Source: Arthrobacter sp. SLBN-112
GTDB taxonomy: Bacteria > Actinomycetota > Actinomycetes > Actinomycetales > Micrococcaceae
NCBI RefSeq assembly: GCF_006715225.1
Contig: NZ_VFMU01000001.1
Coordinates: forward strand, 310,001-374,000
Length of the DNA: 64,000 nt
Direction: 5' to 3'
Part shown: positions 25,868 to 34,390 of the stretch, one piece after another
Layout of the letters: each line of letters begins with the position of its first letter
Position numbering within the stretch: position 1 is the stretch's first letter
Notes under the pieces: model-generated
What the model was told of the DNA's origin: nothing
What the model saw: the letters and a program-made list of their open reading frames with translations, nothing else
Database searches by the model: none
Translations under genes and position numbers: made by a program

Positions 25868-26764
25868 TCAGGCTGCGGTGCAGCCTTCCGGGCAGCGCAG
25901 CGTCTCGGGGCTGGCGGCGCAGCCGGAGCAGTACAGCGTGAGGGTGCGGCAGCTGGGATTGGAGCAGTTCTCGAATTTGCTGGTGGGCGCGGAGCAGCGG
26001 GCACACTGGCCAATGGTCTTGGCCTCCTCGCTGAACTCCAGGTGCATGCGCTTGTCGAAGACATAGAGCGAACCTTCCCAAAGGCCCTGGTCCTTGAAGG
26101 CTTCGCCGTACCGGACGATGCCCCCGTCCAGCTGGTACACCTCTTTAAAGCCGCGGTTCACCATCAGGCTGGAGAGCACCTCGCAGCGGATGCCTCCGGT
26201 GCAGTAGGTGACCACCGGCTTGTCTTTCAGGGAGTCGTATTTTCCGGAGTCCAGTTCCTTGATGAAGTCATGGGTGGTGGCGACGTCCGGGACCACCGCG
26301 TCCTTGAAGCGGCCAATCTGCGCTTCAAACGCGTTGCGGCCGTCGAAGAAGACCACGTCCTCCCCGTCCTTCTTCCTGGCGTCCACGAGTTGGTGCAGTT
26401 CTTCGGGTTTGAGGTGCTTCCCGCCGCCCACCACGCCACTGTCGTCAACCTTGAGTTCTCCCGGTGCGCCGAAGGAGACGATCTCGTCCCGCACCTTCAC
26501 GCTGAGCCGGGGGAAGTCCTCCGCTCCGCCGTCGGACCATTTGACGTCGATTCCGCGGAACCCGGGGTACTCGCGGGTGGTCTTGACGTACTGCTTAACG
26601 GCGCCGATTTCTCCGCCGACGGTGGCGTTGATTCCATCCTTGGAGATGATGATGCGGCCGGTAAGGTCCAGCTTCTCGCAGAGGGCGCGCTGCCAGAGCC
26701 GGACGGCGTCCGGATCAGCGATGGGGGTGAAGCCGTAAAAGAGCACGATTTTGTTCAAAGCCAC
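25868..26764 (-). CDS. trhO: tRNA uridine hydroxylase/rhodanese TrhO-type protein
   Basis: 298 residues, UPF0176/YceA family. An N-terminal acylphosphatase-like domain begins [13 protein letters not shown] rhodanese domain follows with catalytic Cys in [12 protein letters not shown] Cys-rich zinc-binding tail closes the protein (CARCSAP, CSNPSC, CSGC, CPEGC). Known homologues help form 5-hydroxyuridine in tRNA. GTG 26764 matches the usual family N-terminus; ATG 26833 and TTG 26857 are open alternatives and the ribosome site is weak for all. Convergent with the lipoprotein gene. Confidence 0.85.
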   Translation of the reverse strand: MALNKIVLFYGFTPIADPDAVRLWQRALCEKLDLTGRIIISKDGINATVGGEIGAVKQYVKTTREYPGFRGIDVKWSDGGAEDFPRLSVKVRDEIVSFGAPGELKVDDSGVVGGGKHLKPEELHQLVDARKKDGEDVVFFDGRNAFEAQIGRFKDAVVPDVATTHDFIKELDSGKYDSLKDKPVVTYCTGGIRCEVLSSLMVNRGFKEVYQLDGGIVRYGEAFKDQGLWEGSLYVFDKRMHLEFSEEAKTIGQCARCSAPTSKFENCSNPSCRTLTLYCSGCAASPETLRCPEGCTAA

Positions 26765-26898
26765 GTATTTAAGGGTACCGGCTGCCGTGGGGGCCGGATC
26801 CTGCTTCACAGTGCCCGGAGGATGGGGCCTCATTACGATTCCATAAGCACTTCCCAACCCCCTGTTGCTGGCGATCGCGCTGGAATAGTCTTCTTGCC

Positions 26899-27591
26899 AT
26901 GAGTCCGGAAACCCTGGTTGAAGACATCACTGGCCTGCTCGAGGTGTGGGTTGCGGGCTGGGCCGGGTGTCGCGGCTACCAGACCACCACCGAGGGACGC
27001 TTCCCTGCCGCGCTCCGTTCTGATACCAGCGGTGAATGGGAAGTCTTCGCGTCAGAACCTACTGATGACGAGTTCGCCGCGCTGGCTGCCAGGACCGCAG
27101 CGTCCCCCGCCAGGGTACTGACCATCCTCACCAACGATCCCTCCCGGTATGCTGCGCTGGCTGCCCGGCAGGGGCTCAACGTCACCTCCGACTCGCAGAC
27201 GATGATGATCGTGGACATGGAGACCCAGGACACCGAGGACCCTTGGCTTTCCGACGACGACCTGAGGCTGTCCACTTCGGAACAGAATGGCGTCCACTAC
27301 GCCGAAGTCCGCTCCGGCGACGCCGTGGCGGCCAGCGGCCGGGTGTTCGTGGTGGGCGACACCGCAGTGTTCGACAAGATCATTACCGAGCCGGCGTTCC
27401 AGCGCAGGGGCCTGGGCAGCCTCATCATGCGCGCCCTGGCAGCCCAGGCTTCCGGGCAGGATGTCCGCAGCGGCCTCCTCCTGGCGTCCAGGGACGGGCA
27501 GAAGCTCTATTCCCACCTTGGCTGGTCAACAGTTGCGCGGGTCCTGATGCTCTCGGCGTCGAACGACGGATCGGATCTCTCGCTGAGCTAA
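26899..27591 (+). CDS. GNAT-family N-acetyltransferase
   Basis: 230 residues. The C-terminal GNAT fold has the acetyl-CoA loop in [22 protein letters not shown] (RRGLGS is the R/Q-x-x-G-x-G/A motif). A weaker N-terminal half resembles a degenerate second GNAT domain. ATG 26899 has no ribosome site, and an AATAGTCT-like -10 lies about 12 bp upstream, so the mRNA may be leaderless. Substrate unknown. Confidence 0.78.
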   Translation: MSPETLVEDITGLLEVWVAGWAGCRGYQTTTEGRFPAALRSDTSGEWEVFASEPTDDEFAALAARTAASPARVLTILTNDPSRYAALAARQGLNVTSDSQTMMIVDMETQDTEDPWLSDDDLRLSTSEQNGVHYAEVRSGDAVAASGRVFVVGDTAVFDKIITEPAFQRRGLGSLIMRALAAQASGQDVRSGLLLASRDGQKLYSHLGWSTVARVLMLSASNDGSDLSLS

Positions 27592-27678
27592 GCCGCCCCG
27601 GCGGAAGTACGCCCCGTACTGTTTTCCCTTTGGCGAACCGCGTGCCCGTCCCGCAGCACTGGATGAAAGAATGGTGGG

Positions 27679-30054
27679 GTGAATCCCCATGACTCCCTGA
27701 TTCCTTTGCTGGGCCGCGGCCCGGAACCGGAACAGCTCCGTCATGTCCGGACCGTACCGGCCCGGGAGGCAATCCACGCGCCGTGGCCCAAGTGGGTGCA
27801 CCCGGATGTTGCTGAGGCGTACGGGTCGCTGGGCATCCGCGAGCCGTACCGGCACCAGGTGGATGCGGCCAATGCGGCACACTCCGGGGAGCACGTGGTG
27901 GTGGCCACCGGTACCGCGTCCGGGAAGTCGCTGGCGTACCAGTTGCCAGCGCTTGACGCGATCCACCGTTCTGAGCTGCGGGTACTCGCAGACCCGGGAA
28001 AAATCCACGACGACGGCGCCGTCACCCTGTACCTGTCCCCCACCAAGGCGCTGGCCGCCGACCAGCTGAACGCCATCCGCGCCCTGAAGCTGCCCACGGT
28101 CCGGGCGGAAACCTATGACGGCGATACCGATCCGGCCGCCCGCCGCTGGATCCGGGACCACGCCAACTTCATCCTGGCCAACCCGGACATGCTGCACTTC
28201 GGCATCCTGCCCAACCACGCCTGGTGGGCCGGGTTCTTCCGCCGTCTGCGCTACGTCATTGTGGACGAGGCGCACAGCTACCGGGGCGTGTTCGGATCAC
28301 ACGTGGCCAACCTCATGCGGCGGCTCCGCCGGATCTGTGCGTACTACGGGGCGGGAACCTCCTTCCCCGAACCAGTATTCATTGCGGCATCAGCCACGGC
28401 CTCCGAGCCTGATGTCTCCTTCTCGCGCCTTATTGGTGCCCCGGTAAAGGCCGTATCCCAGGACTGCTCCCCCCACGGAGCCACCACCGTGGCGTTTTGG
28501 GAACCGGCGCTGACCGAGGTCCGGGGCGAGAACGGGGCTAAACAGCGCCGGACGGCAGTGGCCGAGACCTCGGACCTGCTGGCCAACCTGGTGTCCGCCC
28601 GGATCCGTACCATAGCCTTCATCAAGTCCCGCCGGGGTGCCGAAACCATTTCGGCCATCACCAAGCGGCTCCTTGACGAGGTGGACCCCAGCCTTCCGCA
28701 GCGGGTGGCCGCCTACCGCTCGGGATACCTGCCGGAGGAACGCCGGGCAGTCGAGAAATCCCTGCGTTCCGGCCAGCTGCTGGGCGTCTCCAGCACATCC
28801 GCCCTGGAGCTGGGGATCGACATCTCCGGCCTCGATGCAGTCCTGGTGGCAGGCTGGCCCGGCACCCGGGCCTCGCTCTTCCAGCAGATTGGCCGGGCCG
28901 GCAGGGCAGGCCAGGACGCCATCGCCGCGTTTGTGGCCAGTGACGATCCGCTGGACACCTTCCTGGTGAACCACCCCGAGGCGATTTTCGACGTCTCGGT
29001 GGAGGCCACGGTCTTTGACCCGGCCAACCCCTACGTGCTCGGACCGCATTTGTGCGCTGCCGCGGCGGAACTCCCCCTGGGACCGGCAGAGCTGGACCTT
29101 TTCGGCGGAACTGCCGAGATGCTCCTAGACCGGCTAGTGGCACAGGGTTACCTGCGTCGTCGGCCTGCCGGCTGGTTCTGGACCCACTCCCAGAGCGCTG
29201 CGGCCATGGTCAATCTCCGGGGCGACGGTGGAGGCCCGGTCAGCATCGTCGACGCCGAGACCGGTTCCCTGCTGGGCACGATGGACTCGCCCCAGACCCA
29301 TTACCAGGCACATACGGGTGCGGTATATGTGCACCAGGGCGACACGTATGTGGTGGAAGACCTGAACGAGGACGACCATTGCGTCATGGTGCGGCGGGCA
29401 AATCCCGACTACTACACCACGGCAAGGGACGTGACCCAGATCGAGGTCCTGGACACCGTGCGGACCATGCAGTGGGGCGACGTGACCGTCCACTTCGGTG
29501 ACGTGAAGGTCACCACGCAGGTTGTCTCCTTCCAGCGCAAGGCCTTGATCTCCAATGAGGTTTTGGGCGAGGAGCCGCTTGAGCTGGGGGCGCGTGAGCT
29601 CTTCACCAAGGCGGTGTGGTTCGTGGTGGACAACCGTTCCCTCACGGAAGCTGGTCTTATCGAAGCCCAGTTCCCCGGCGCACTCCATGCCGCGGAGCAC
29701 GCGGCGATCGGGCTCCTCCCCCTGGTTGCGTCCAGCGACCGCTGGGATATCGGCGGGGTCTCCACGGCGCTGCACGCGGACACCGGGGTGCCCACCATCT
29801 TTGTGTATGACGGACACCCCGGCGGTGCCGGGTTTGCCGAACGGGGTTTCGACAAGGCCAAGGTGTGGCTGGCAGCAACCAGGGACGCCATCAAAGCCTG
29901 CGAGTGCGAATCCGGCTGCCCGTCCTGTGTGCAGTCCCCCAAGTGCGGAAACAAGAACAATCCGCTGGACAAGGCCGCGGCGGTGACCCTGCTGGACGTC
30001 CTGCTCAAGGACGCCTCCGAGACCACCCGGTTGGATGTGGAGGCCAGGAGCTGA
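27679..30054 (+). CDS. DEAH-box helicase of the helicase/secretion neighbourhood (DUF1998)
   Basis: 791 residues, superfamily 2 helicase. Walker A is VATGTASGKSLAYQL and the DEAH box is VIVDEAHSYRG. Motif III/IV elements include AASATASEP. The C-terminal DUF1998-type cysteine cluster is CECESGCPSCVQSPKCG, as in MrfA/YprA-like repair helicases. It starts at GTG 27679 after a GAAAGAATGG stretch. It is convergent with the tad/flp pilus operon. This pairing is a named conserved neighbourhood in actinobacteria (TIGR03817 for the helicase). Its functional link to the pilus genes is unknown; a DNA repair or DNA-handling role is the best guess. Confidence 0.9.
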   Translation: MNPHDSLIPLLGRGPEPEQLRHVRTVPAREAIHAPWPKWVHPDVAEAYGSLGIREPYRHQVDAANAAHSGEHVVVATGTASGKSLAYQLPALDAIHRSELRVLADPGKIHDDGAVTLYLSPTKALAADQLNAIRALKLPTVRAETYDGDTDPAARRWIRDHANFILANPDMLHFGILPNHAWWAGFFRRLRYVIVDEAHSYRGVFGSHVANLMRRLRRICAYYGAGTSFPEPVFIAASATASEPDVSFSRLIGAPVKAVSQDCSPHGATTVAFWEPALTEVRGENGAKQRRTAVAETSDLLANLVSARIRTIAFIKSRRGAETISAITKRLLDEVDPSLPQRVAAYRSGYLPEERRAVEKSLRSGQLLGVSSTSALELGIDISGLDAVLVAGWPGTRASLFQQIGRAGRAGQDAIAAFVASDDPLDTFLVNHPEAIFDVSVEATVFDPANPYVLGPHLCAAAAELPLGPAELDLFGGTAEMLLDRLVAQGYLRRRPAGWFWTHSQSAAAMVNLRGDGGGPVSIVDAETGSLLGTMDSPQTHYQAHTGAVYVHQGDTYVVEDLNEDDHCVMVRRANPDYYTTARDVTQIEVLDTVRTMQWGDVTVHFGDVKVTTQVVSFQRKALISNEVLGEEPLELGARELFTKAVWFVVDNRSLTEAGLIEAQFPGALHAAEHAAIGLLPLVASSDRWDIGGVSTALHADTGVPTIFVYDGHPGGAGFAERGFDKAKVWLAATRDAIKACECESGCPSCVQSPKCGNKNNPLDKAAAVTLLDVLLKDASETTRLDVEARS

Positions 30055-30074
30055 CTCCCGCTCCTGTGTCACCG

Positions 30075-30560
30075 CTACGGCGGAGGCCCTGCCCGGGCAT
30101 GACCGGTTGCCGCGCCCAGCAGCGGGCGCTCGCCGAGCTCGGTCCGCACCTCAATGGTCTGGCCCGAGCCTTCTGAACAGCTAAGGACCGTGGCGGCGTG
30201 GCGGGCGGCCACATTCGCGGCGACACTGCACGGCTCACCCGTGGTGATGCCGCGAAGGGCATCCGCTGCGGCCAGGGCCGCCAGGTCCGCGGCCGCTGCC
30301 GCCCTGCTGGCCAGCACGGCCGACTGCGCCAGCAGCAGCATGACGGCCATGGCCGTCATGACCACCAAGGCCAAACCTGCGGCCAGGACTGTCCCCGAAC
30401 CGCGTTCGCGTCCATCACGCGTTCCCGGCCCGCATGTGCCCGCGGTGTGACTCCTGCGCCCGACTCCGGGATGGCGCCGCCCAGCGGCAGCATACTTCAG
30501 GACCACGGAGGGGTGCCCCTGCCCCATGACGTGATGCCGCCGGTCAGCGTCGCCCATCAT
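30075..30560 (-). CDS. TadE/TadG-like pseudopilin, helicase/secretion neighbourhood type
   Basis: 161 residues. A basic N-terminal stretch is followed by RGSGTVLAAGLALVVMTAMAVMLLLAQ, a single prepilin-like membrane helix, and a small Ala-rich ectodomain. ATG 30560 overlaps the upstream TGA as ATGA, so the longer open frame is rejected. It is the last gene of the tad operon and convergent with the helicase. By family position it is a minor pilin or pilus assembly protein exported with the Flp pilus. Confidence 0.8.
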   Translation of the reverse strand: MMGDADRRHHVMGQGHPSVVLKYAAAGRRHPGVGRRSHTAGTCGPGTRDGRERGSGTVLAAGLALVVMTAMAVMLLLAQSAVLASRAAAAADLAALAAADALRGITTGEPCSVAANVAARHAATVLSCSEGSGQTIEVRTELGERPLLGAATGHARAGPPP

Positions 30561-31150
30561 CTGGCTACCCGGCCGTGCGCCGGGCCCCCGACGGCAGCAG
30601 TACCACTGCCGGCTCCCGTCCACGCTGTTTCGCTCCGCGATGACGCACGTGCGGTGAGGATCCAGGGGATGGATGCTCCCAATGCTCCCGGCACCCGGTC
30701 CGTCACGGTGATATTGAACCATTCACCGTCCTCAGCAACCGACGCAGCGGCCGAACTGCCGGCCAGCGTCTTCACTGTCTTTTCCACCGCAGCCGGGTCC
30801 TCGCCCCGGGCCAGCGCCCTGGCACCGGCCCGGGCTCCCTCCTCGATGCGCAGTTGGGTCATCCCCGCCGCGGCTCCGGCCAGCAGCATGGCCAGCAGCG
30901 CGAGTACAGCCGGCAGCGCCACGGCGAACTCTGCAGTCACGGCACCCCGTGCGTTTGCGCCGGAGTCCGCTGGCCCCTGGTCCCCTATGCTGCCGGCCAT
31001 ACTGACGGTCCCGCCGTCCAGGGGCTTGCCTTTCAGGTTCCCGCCTTCCGAGTTCCCGCCTTCCAGGGAACTGGCTTCGACGGGACTGGCTTCGACGGGC
31101 CCGGAACCGAGGGCTCCAGGGAGAAGAAGCCCGGCCGGTGAAGCCGTCAC
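30557..31150 (-). CDS. TadE-like minor pilin with repeat-bearing leader
   Basis: 197 residues. The prepilin-type segment is RGAVTAEFAVALPAVLALLAMLLAG (residues 70-95), with the Glu at position +5, as in TadE. The first 50 residues are low-complexity and carry two 15-bp tandem duplications in the DNA. GTG 31150 overlaps the DUF4244 gene's TGA (GTGA), so I take it as the start; ATG 31000 is a shorter alternative that would skip the repeats. Minor pilin of the Flp/Tad system. Confidence 0.8.
   Translation of the reverse strand: MTASPAGLLLPGALGSGPVEASPVEASSLEGGNSEGGNLKGKPLDGGTVSMAGSIGDQGPADSGANARGAVTAEFAVALPAVLALLAMLLAGAAAGMTQLRIEEGARAGARALARGEDPAAVEKTVKTLAGSSAAASVAEDGEWFNITVTDRVPGALGASIPWILTARASSRSETAWTGAGSGTAAVGGPAHGRVAR
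31037..31099. repeat. Two adjacent 15-bp tandem duplications in the tadE leader
   Basis: GTTCCCGCCTTCC occurs at 31037-31049 and 31052-31064 (15-bp period). ACTGGCTTCGACGGG occurs exactly twice at 31070-31084 and 31085-31099. Both keep the reading frame, so copy number could change leader length without a frameshift. Confidence 0.8.
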
Positions 31151-31536
31151 GGCAGCGCCAGTGCCGTGCGGATGAGGTTGAGGAGGAAGCCACGCACCTC
31201 GTCGCTGCGGAGAATGAACACGAGCAGCCCTGCGAATCCGACTGCGGCGAGGGTGGCGATGGCATACTCCGCGGTCGCCATGCCGGCCTGTGAACCGGGC
31301 AGGCCGCTGCGCCGCACCTTGGCCCGGGTACTGCCCGAGCCGGGGTAGAGCTCCACGACGTTGCCGGTTGCGGGGGCAGAAGCTTCGGGGGCAAGGGAAG
31401 GGGTGGAAGCGTATGGTGCCCTGTTGGTGCCTGGCCGGTTGCTGTCCCGTTGTGCGGGCTTCTGGCCGGGCGCGGCGAGCGCGGCGAGCGCGGCGGTTCC
31501 GGACGTGTAGTGGCGGCGGTGGTGGTTGATGTACAT
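31147..31536 (-). CDS. DUF4244 protein, Flp-type prepilin with long leader
   Basis: 129 residues. The C-terminal third holds GMATAEYAIATLAAVGFAGLLV, a class IVb prepilin signature with probable cleavage after Gly85 and the conserved Glu at +5 (Glu90). The leader of about 85 residues is far longer than a usual Flp leader and is basic and low-complexity. ATG 31536 has GGAAAGGAAACC upstream. It is separated from tadC by 162 bp and overlaps tadE by 4 bp. It is likely the major pilin of the locus. Confidence 0.8.
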   Translation of the reverse strand: MYINHHRRHYTSGTAALAALAAPGQKPAQRDSNRPGTNRAPYASTPSLAPEASAPATGNVVELYPGSGSTRAKVRRSGLPGSQAGMATAEYAIATLAAVGFAGLLVFILRSDEVRGFLLNLIRTALALP

Positions 31537-31698
31537 GTGGTTTCCTTTCCGTTGTGCCGGTGGTTTTCCCGGCTGTCTTGACTCTTCCCGGCCCCGAGGG
31601 AGTGGGTAAGTGGGTGGATGGGCTAAGTGGAAAAGGTGGGCGATTCAGCCTTGTGGAGGAAGGGATCAGCGCTCATTTCCAGGCAGGGCAGCCTGTGC
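31537..31698. other. Gap between tadC and the prepilin gene
   Basis: 162 bp without a convincing gene or clear hairpin. It probably holds a separate promoter for the highly expressed prepilin, but no consensus elements stand out. Confidence 0.4.
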
Positions 31699-32301
31699 TT
31701 AGCCAGCTGGCACCAGGGCCAGCAGCACCGGGACGACGCCAAGGCAAATGAAGGCGGGAAGGGAACACAGTCCCAGCGGAACCACCAGCTTCACGCCGAG
31801 CGAAGCAGCCCGCTTTTCCGCGGCCCTGAACCGTTCCCGGCGAAGCCGGGCGGCCTGTGCGTACAGGATTGCGGACGACGGCGCCCCCGTAAGTGCGGCG
31901 AAGCCCAGCGCATCCCGGAGTTCCAGGATTTCCGGGAGCCGTACGGCAGAGCTGCGCCACGCTGTTTCCCAGTCGGCACCGATGGCGAGGGCCGAGACCA
32001 CAGGCCGCAGGGAGTCCCTGTATTGGGGCACGGCTGAGGCAGCCACCAGTTCCAGCGAACGCCCGATGCCGGCGCCGGCGTCGAGCATCGCCGCGACGAG
32101 TTCGAGCATCATGGCTGTATCTTTCAGTCCGCTGCCGGGCTCAACGGCCGGCCCCTCAGCGGCGGTCTGCTGCGCTCCCGCTCCGGCATGAACCAGGCGG
32201 CGGAGCCGGTGACGCGACCGGTCGGGCCCGGTACCCGCAAGCCAGACACCAGCGCCGAGCAGCAGGAACAACGCCAGGCCCGGGGCCCAACCCGGCGTCA
32301 T
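31699..32301 (-). CDS. tadC: TadC-like pilus assembly membrane protein (GspF domain)
   Basis: 200 residues. An N-terminal membrane helix (APGLALFLLLGAGVWL) is followed by a type II secretion F domain (MMLELVAAMLDAGAGIGRSLELVA) and a C-terminal hydrophobic pair (VPLGLCSLPAFICLGVVPVLLAL). ATG 32301 overlaps the tadB stop as ATGA and follows GGAG. It is shorter than the usual TadC (about 300 residues), as commonly found in this actinobacterial locus. It should form the inner-membrane platform with TadB. Confidence 0.85.
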   Translation of the reverse strand: MTPGWAPGLALFLLLGAGVWLAGTGPDRSRHRLRRLVHAGAGAQQTAAEGPAVEPGSGLKDTAMMLELVAAMLDAGAGIGRSLELVAASAVPQYRDSLRPVVSALAIGADWETAWRSSAVRLPEILELRDALGFAALTGAPSSAILYAQAARLRRERFRAAEKRAASLGVKLVVPLGLCSLPAFICLGVVPVLLALVPAG

Positions 32302-33092
32302 GGCACTCCTGCCCCTGCAGCCGCAGAAACAAGCCGGGCGGACCACGCCCTCCCGGCTGCGGTAAGCAGCACGCCGCCGAACAGCGCGGCCAGCCCCAGG
32401 GGTGTTCCCAGCAGGGTGGCCAGCGGATCCACGCCCAAGGCGGCGCCCAGCCCAAGACCCATCGCCGGAAGCCAGGTCAGGAGGCGGACTGTGGCTTTGG
32501 GGCCGGCGAGAGCGGTCTGCCTGGCCGCGTCCGCATCGTCCTCCGCTTCCAGCTGGGCAGCGAACCGGGTCAGCACGTCGGCGAGCGGGCATCCGCTGGC
32601 TTCGGCGATGTCGAAGCAGGCAGCCAGCTCCGACCATGTCTTGGCTTCCCTGTCCCGGCGCGGGAACGCCATGGAAACCGCACGCCGGATGGCCTCCGAA
32701 ACAGGGGCTCCGGTTGCCGCAGCCGCGCGTGCGGACGCCAGGACTGCAAGTGAACCCCCGGACAGCACCGGGGACGGGAGTGCGAGGTGCTGCCTCTGCC
32801 CATCCTCAGCGGTCCCGTACACGGTCCACAGTTCGTCCCACAGCCGCCCCGGTGTTCGTCCGCCCTTGAGCAGCGCCGCCAACTGCTGAACCACCAGGGT
32901 CAGGCCGGGTCCCCGCATCCTTGCGGTACCCCTGCCGGCCGGGCTGCCCCAGGGCAGTACCGGGTGTTTCCGGCCGCCGGGCGCCTTCGGGCTTTTGCCG
33001 CCGGCTGCGCGCAACCTGGACGCGGCATTCAGGGGCGGCTTGAGGAGCAGCACCACAGCGGCGACCAGGAGCACACAGAGGATGACCGTCAC
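32298..33092 (-). CDS. tadB: TadB-like pilus assembly membrane protein (GspF domain)
   Basis: 264 residues. The N-terminal helix is VILCVLLVAAVVLLL. The central F domain is VVQQLAALLKGGRTPGRLWDEL to CFDIAEASGCPLADVLTRFA. C-terminal helices follow (TWLPAMGLGLGAALG; PLGLAALFGGVLLTA). GTG 33092 overlaps the tadA stop (GTGA). It is the partner platform protein of TadC. Confidence 0.85.
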   Translation of the reverse strand: MTVILCVLLVAAVVLLLKPPLNAASRLRAAGGKSPKAPGGRKHPVLPWGSPAGRGTARMRGPGLTLVVQQLAALLKGGRTPGRLWDELWTVYGTAEDGQRQHLALPSPVLSGGSLAVLASARAAAATGAPVSEAIRRAVSMAFPRRDREAKTWSELAACFDIAEASGCPLADVLTRFAAQLEAEDDADAARQTALAGPKATVRLLTWLPAMGLGLGAALGVDPLATLLGTPLGLAALFGGVLLTAAGRAWSARLVSAAAGAGVP

Positions 33093-34390
33093 AGGATGTA
33101 CCCCGGTTCCATCCCCAAACGGGCTGCCAGCGCAGGCCAGCCGGGACCCGGCACACCTGATTCTTCAACAGCCGGCACCACCGTCAAACCCTGGGTGCCG
33201 TCATGGATGAGTCCGATGCACACGACTTCCCTTCCCCGCGGCATCCTGCCCACATGGATGACAACGTCCAGGGCGCTGGCCGCTTGGAGCCGTACGGCCT
33301 CGGGTCCCAGCCCTGCGAGCGCCCCGAGGGCATTGAGCCTGGCGGGGACTGCCGCCGCCGTATTGGCGTGGATGGTGCCTCCGCCACCGCTGTGCCCTGT
33401 GTTCATCGCGGTGAGGAGCTCACGGACTTCCGCGCCCCGGCACTCGCCCACCACCAGTCTGTCCGGGCGCATGCGCAGTGCCTGCCGGACGAGTTCACCC
33501 AGATCCACTGCACCGCCGCCTTCAAGGTTTCCGTGACGTGATTCCAGGGCGACCACGTGGGGGTGGACGGGATTCAGTTCGGATGCGTCCTCGATCAGGA
33601 CCAGCCGTTCCTCCGCCGAACACAGGCCCAGCAAGGTGGACAGCAGCGTGGTCTTCCCGGAACCCGTGGCCCCGCTGATCAGGAAGCTCAACCTCCTGTC
33701 CACTATTTTCTCCAGCACCCCCTGCACTCCCGGGCCGAACATTCCGCCGGACCGCAGCTCTTCCATGCTGAAGACCCGCTCCCTGCGGATCCGCACGCTC
33801 AGCAGCGTCCCGGACGTGGAAACCGGCGGCAACACGGCGTGGACACGGTAGCCGCCGGCAAGCCTGACATCGACACAGGGTGAACCGTCATCCAGGCGGC
33901 GCCCGCCTGCAGCGACAAGCCTGCAGGCCAGGGCCCGCAGCTGCCCCTCGCCGTCGAACAGGACGGGAACCCGCTCGATGCCGCGGCCACGGTCCACCCA
34001 GACGGAGCCGGGGGCGTTGACGAAGATGTCCGTGACGGCGGGGTCCCGGGTAAGCTCCTGCAACGGCCCCAGTCCGTTGAGTTCGGCGCTGATCCGCTCC
34101 ACCGCGGCGAGGGAACCAGCGGTGCCCAACAGCTTGCCGGTGGCCTGGACTGCCGCCGCAACGCGTGAAGGCGTCACGGCTCCCGCCTCAGCCATCATGG
34201 ACTCCCGTACGGATTCCAGGAGCCCGGAATCGACTGACCTGGCGCCGGATGTTTCCCTGCTGCGCACCGGGCGGCCGGTCTGGCCCGCTTCCAGGATGCG
34301 GGCGCTGCGCCGTGAACCCAGGCCTCCAGCCCCCGCTGCGCTGCCCATTTCCCTGGCCGGTGCCGGCGGACTTCCCGGCGCCCGCCTCAT
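33089..34390 (-). CDS. tadA: TadA/CpaF-type secretion ATPase
   Basis: 433 residues, type II/IV secretion ATPase. Walker A is ISGATGSGKTTLLSTLLGL. The Asp box and Walker B follow (VLIEDASEL; RPDRLVVGECRGAEV), then the His box region NTGHSGGGGTIHAN. It powers pilus assembly at the membrane. ATG 34390 overlaps the upstream gene's TGA as ATGA, with GGGAG 8 bp upstream, so the longer frame is rejected. It corresponds to the named helicase/secretion neighbourhood ATPase. Confidence 0.92.
   Translation of the reverse strand: MRRAPGSPPAPAREMGSAAGAGGLGSRRSARILEAGQTGRPVRSRETSGARSVDSGLLESVRESMMAEAGAVTPSRVAAAVQATGKLLGTAGSLAAVERISAELNGLGPLQELTRDPAVTDIFVNAPGSVWVDRGRGIERVPVLFDGEGQLRALACRLVAAGGRRLDDGSPCVDVRLAGGYRVHAVLPPVSTSGTLLSVRIRRERVFSMEELRSGGMFGPGVQGVLEKIVDRRLSFLISGATGSGKTTLLSTLLGLCSAEERLVLIEDASELNPVHPHVVALESRHGNLEGGGAVDLGELVRQALRMRPDRLVVGECRGAEVRELLTAMNTGHSGGGGTIHANTAAAVPARLNALGALAGLGPEAVRLQAASALDVVIHVGRMPRGREVVCIGLIHDGTQGLTVVPAVEESGVPGPGWPALAARLGMEPGYIL

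Noticed and set aside
30563..30722. Upstream extension of the last tad-operon gene
   Set aside because: It overlaps the TadE gene in another frame; the ATGA overlap at 30560 matches the pattern of the rest of the operon.
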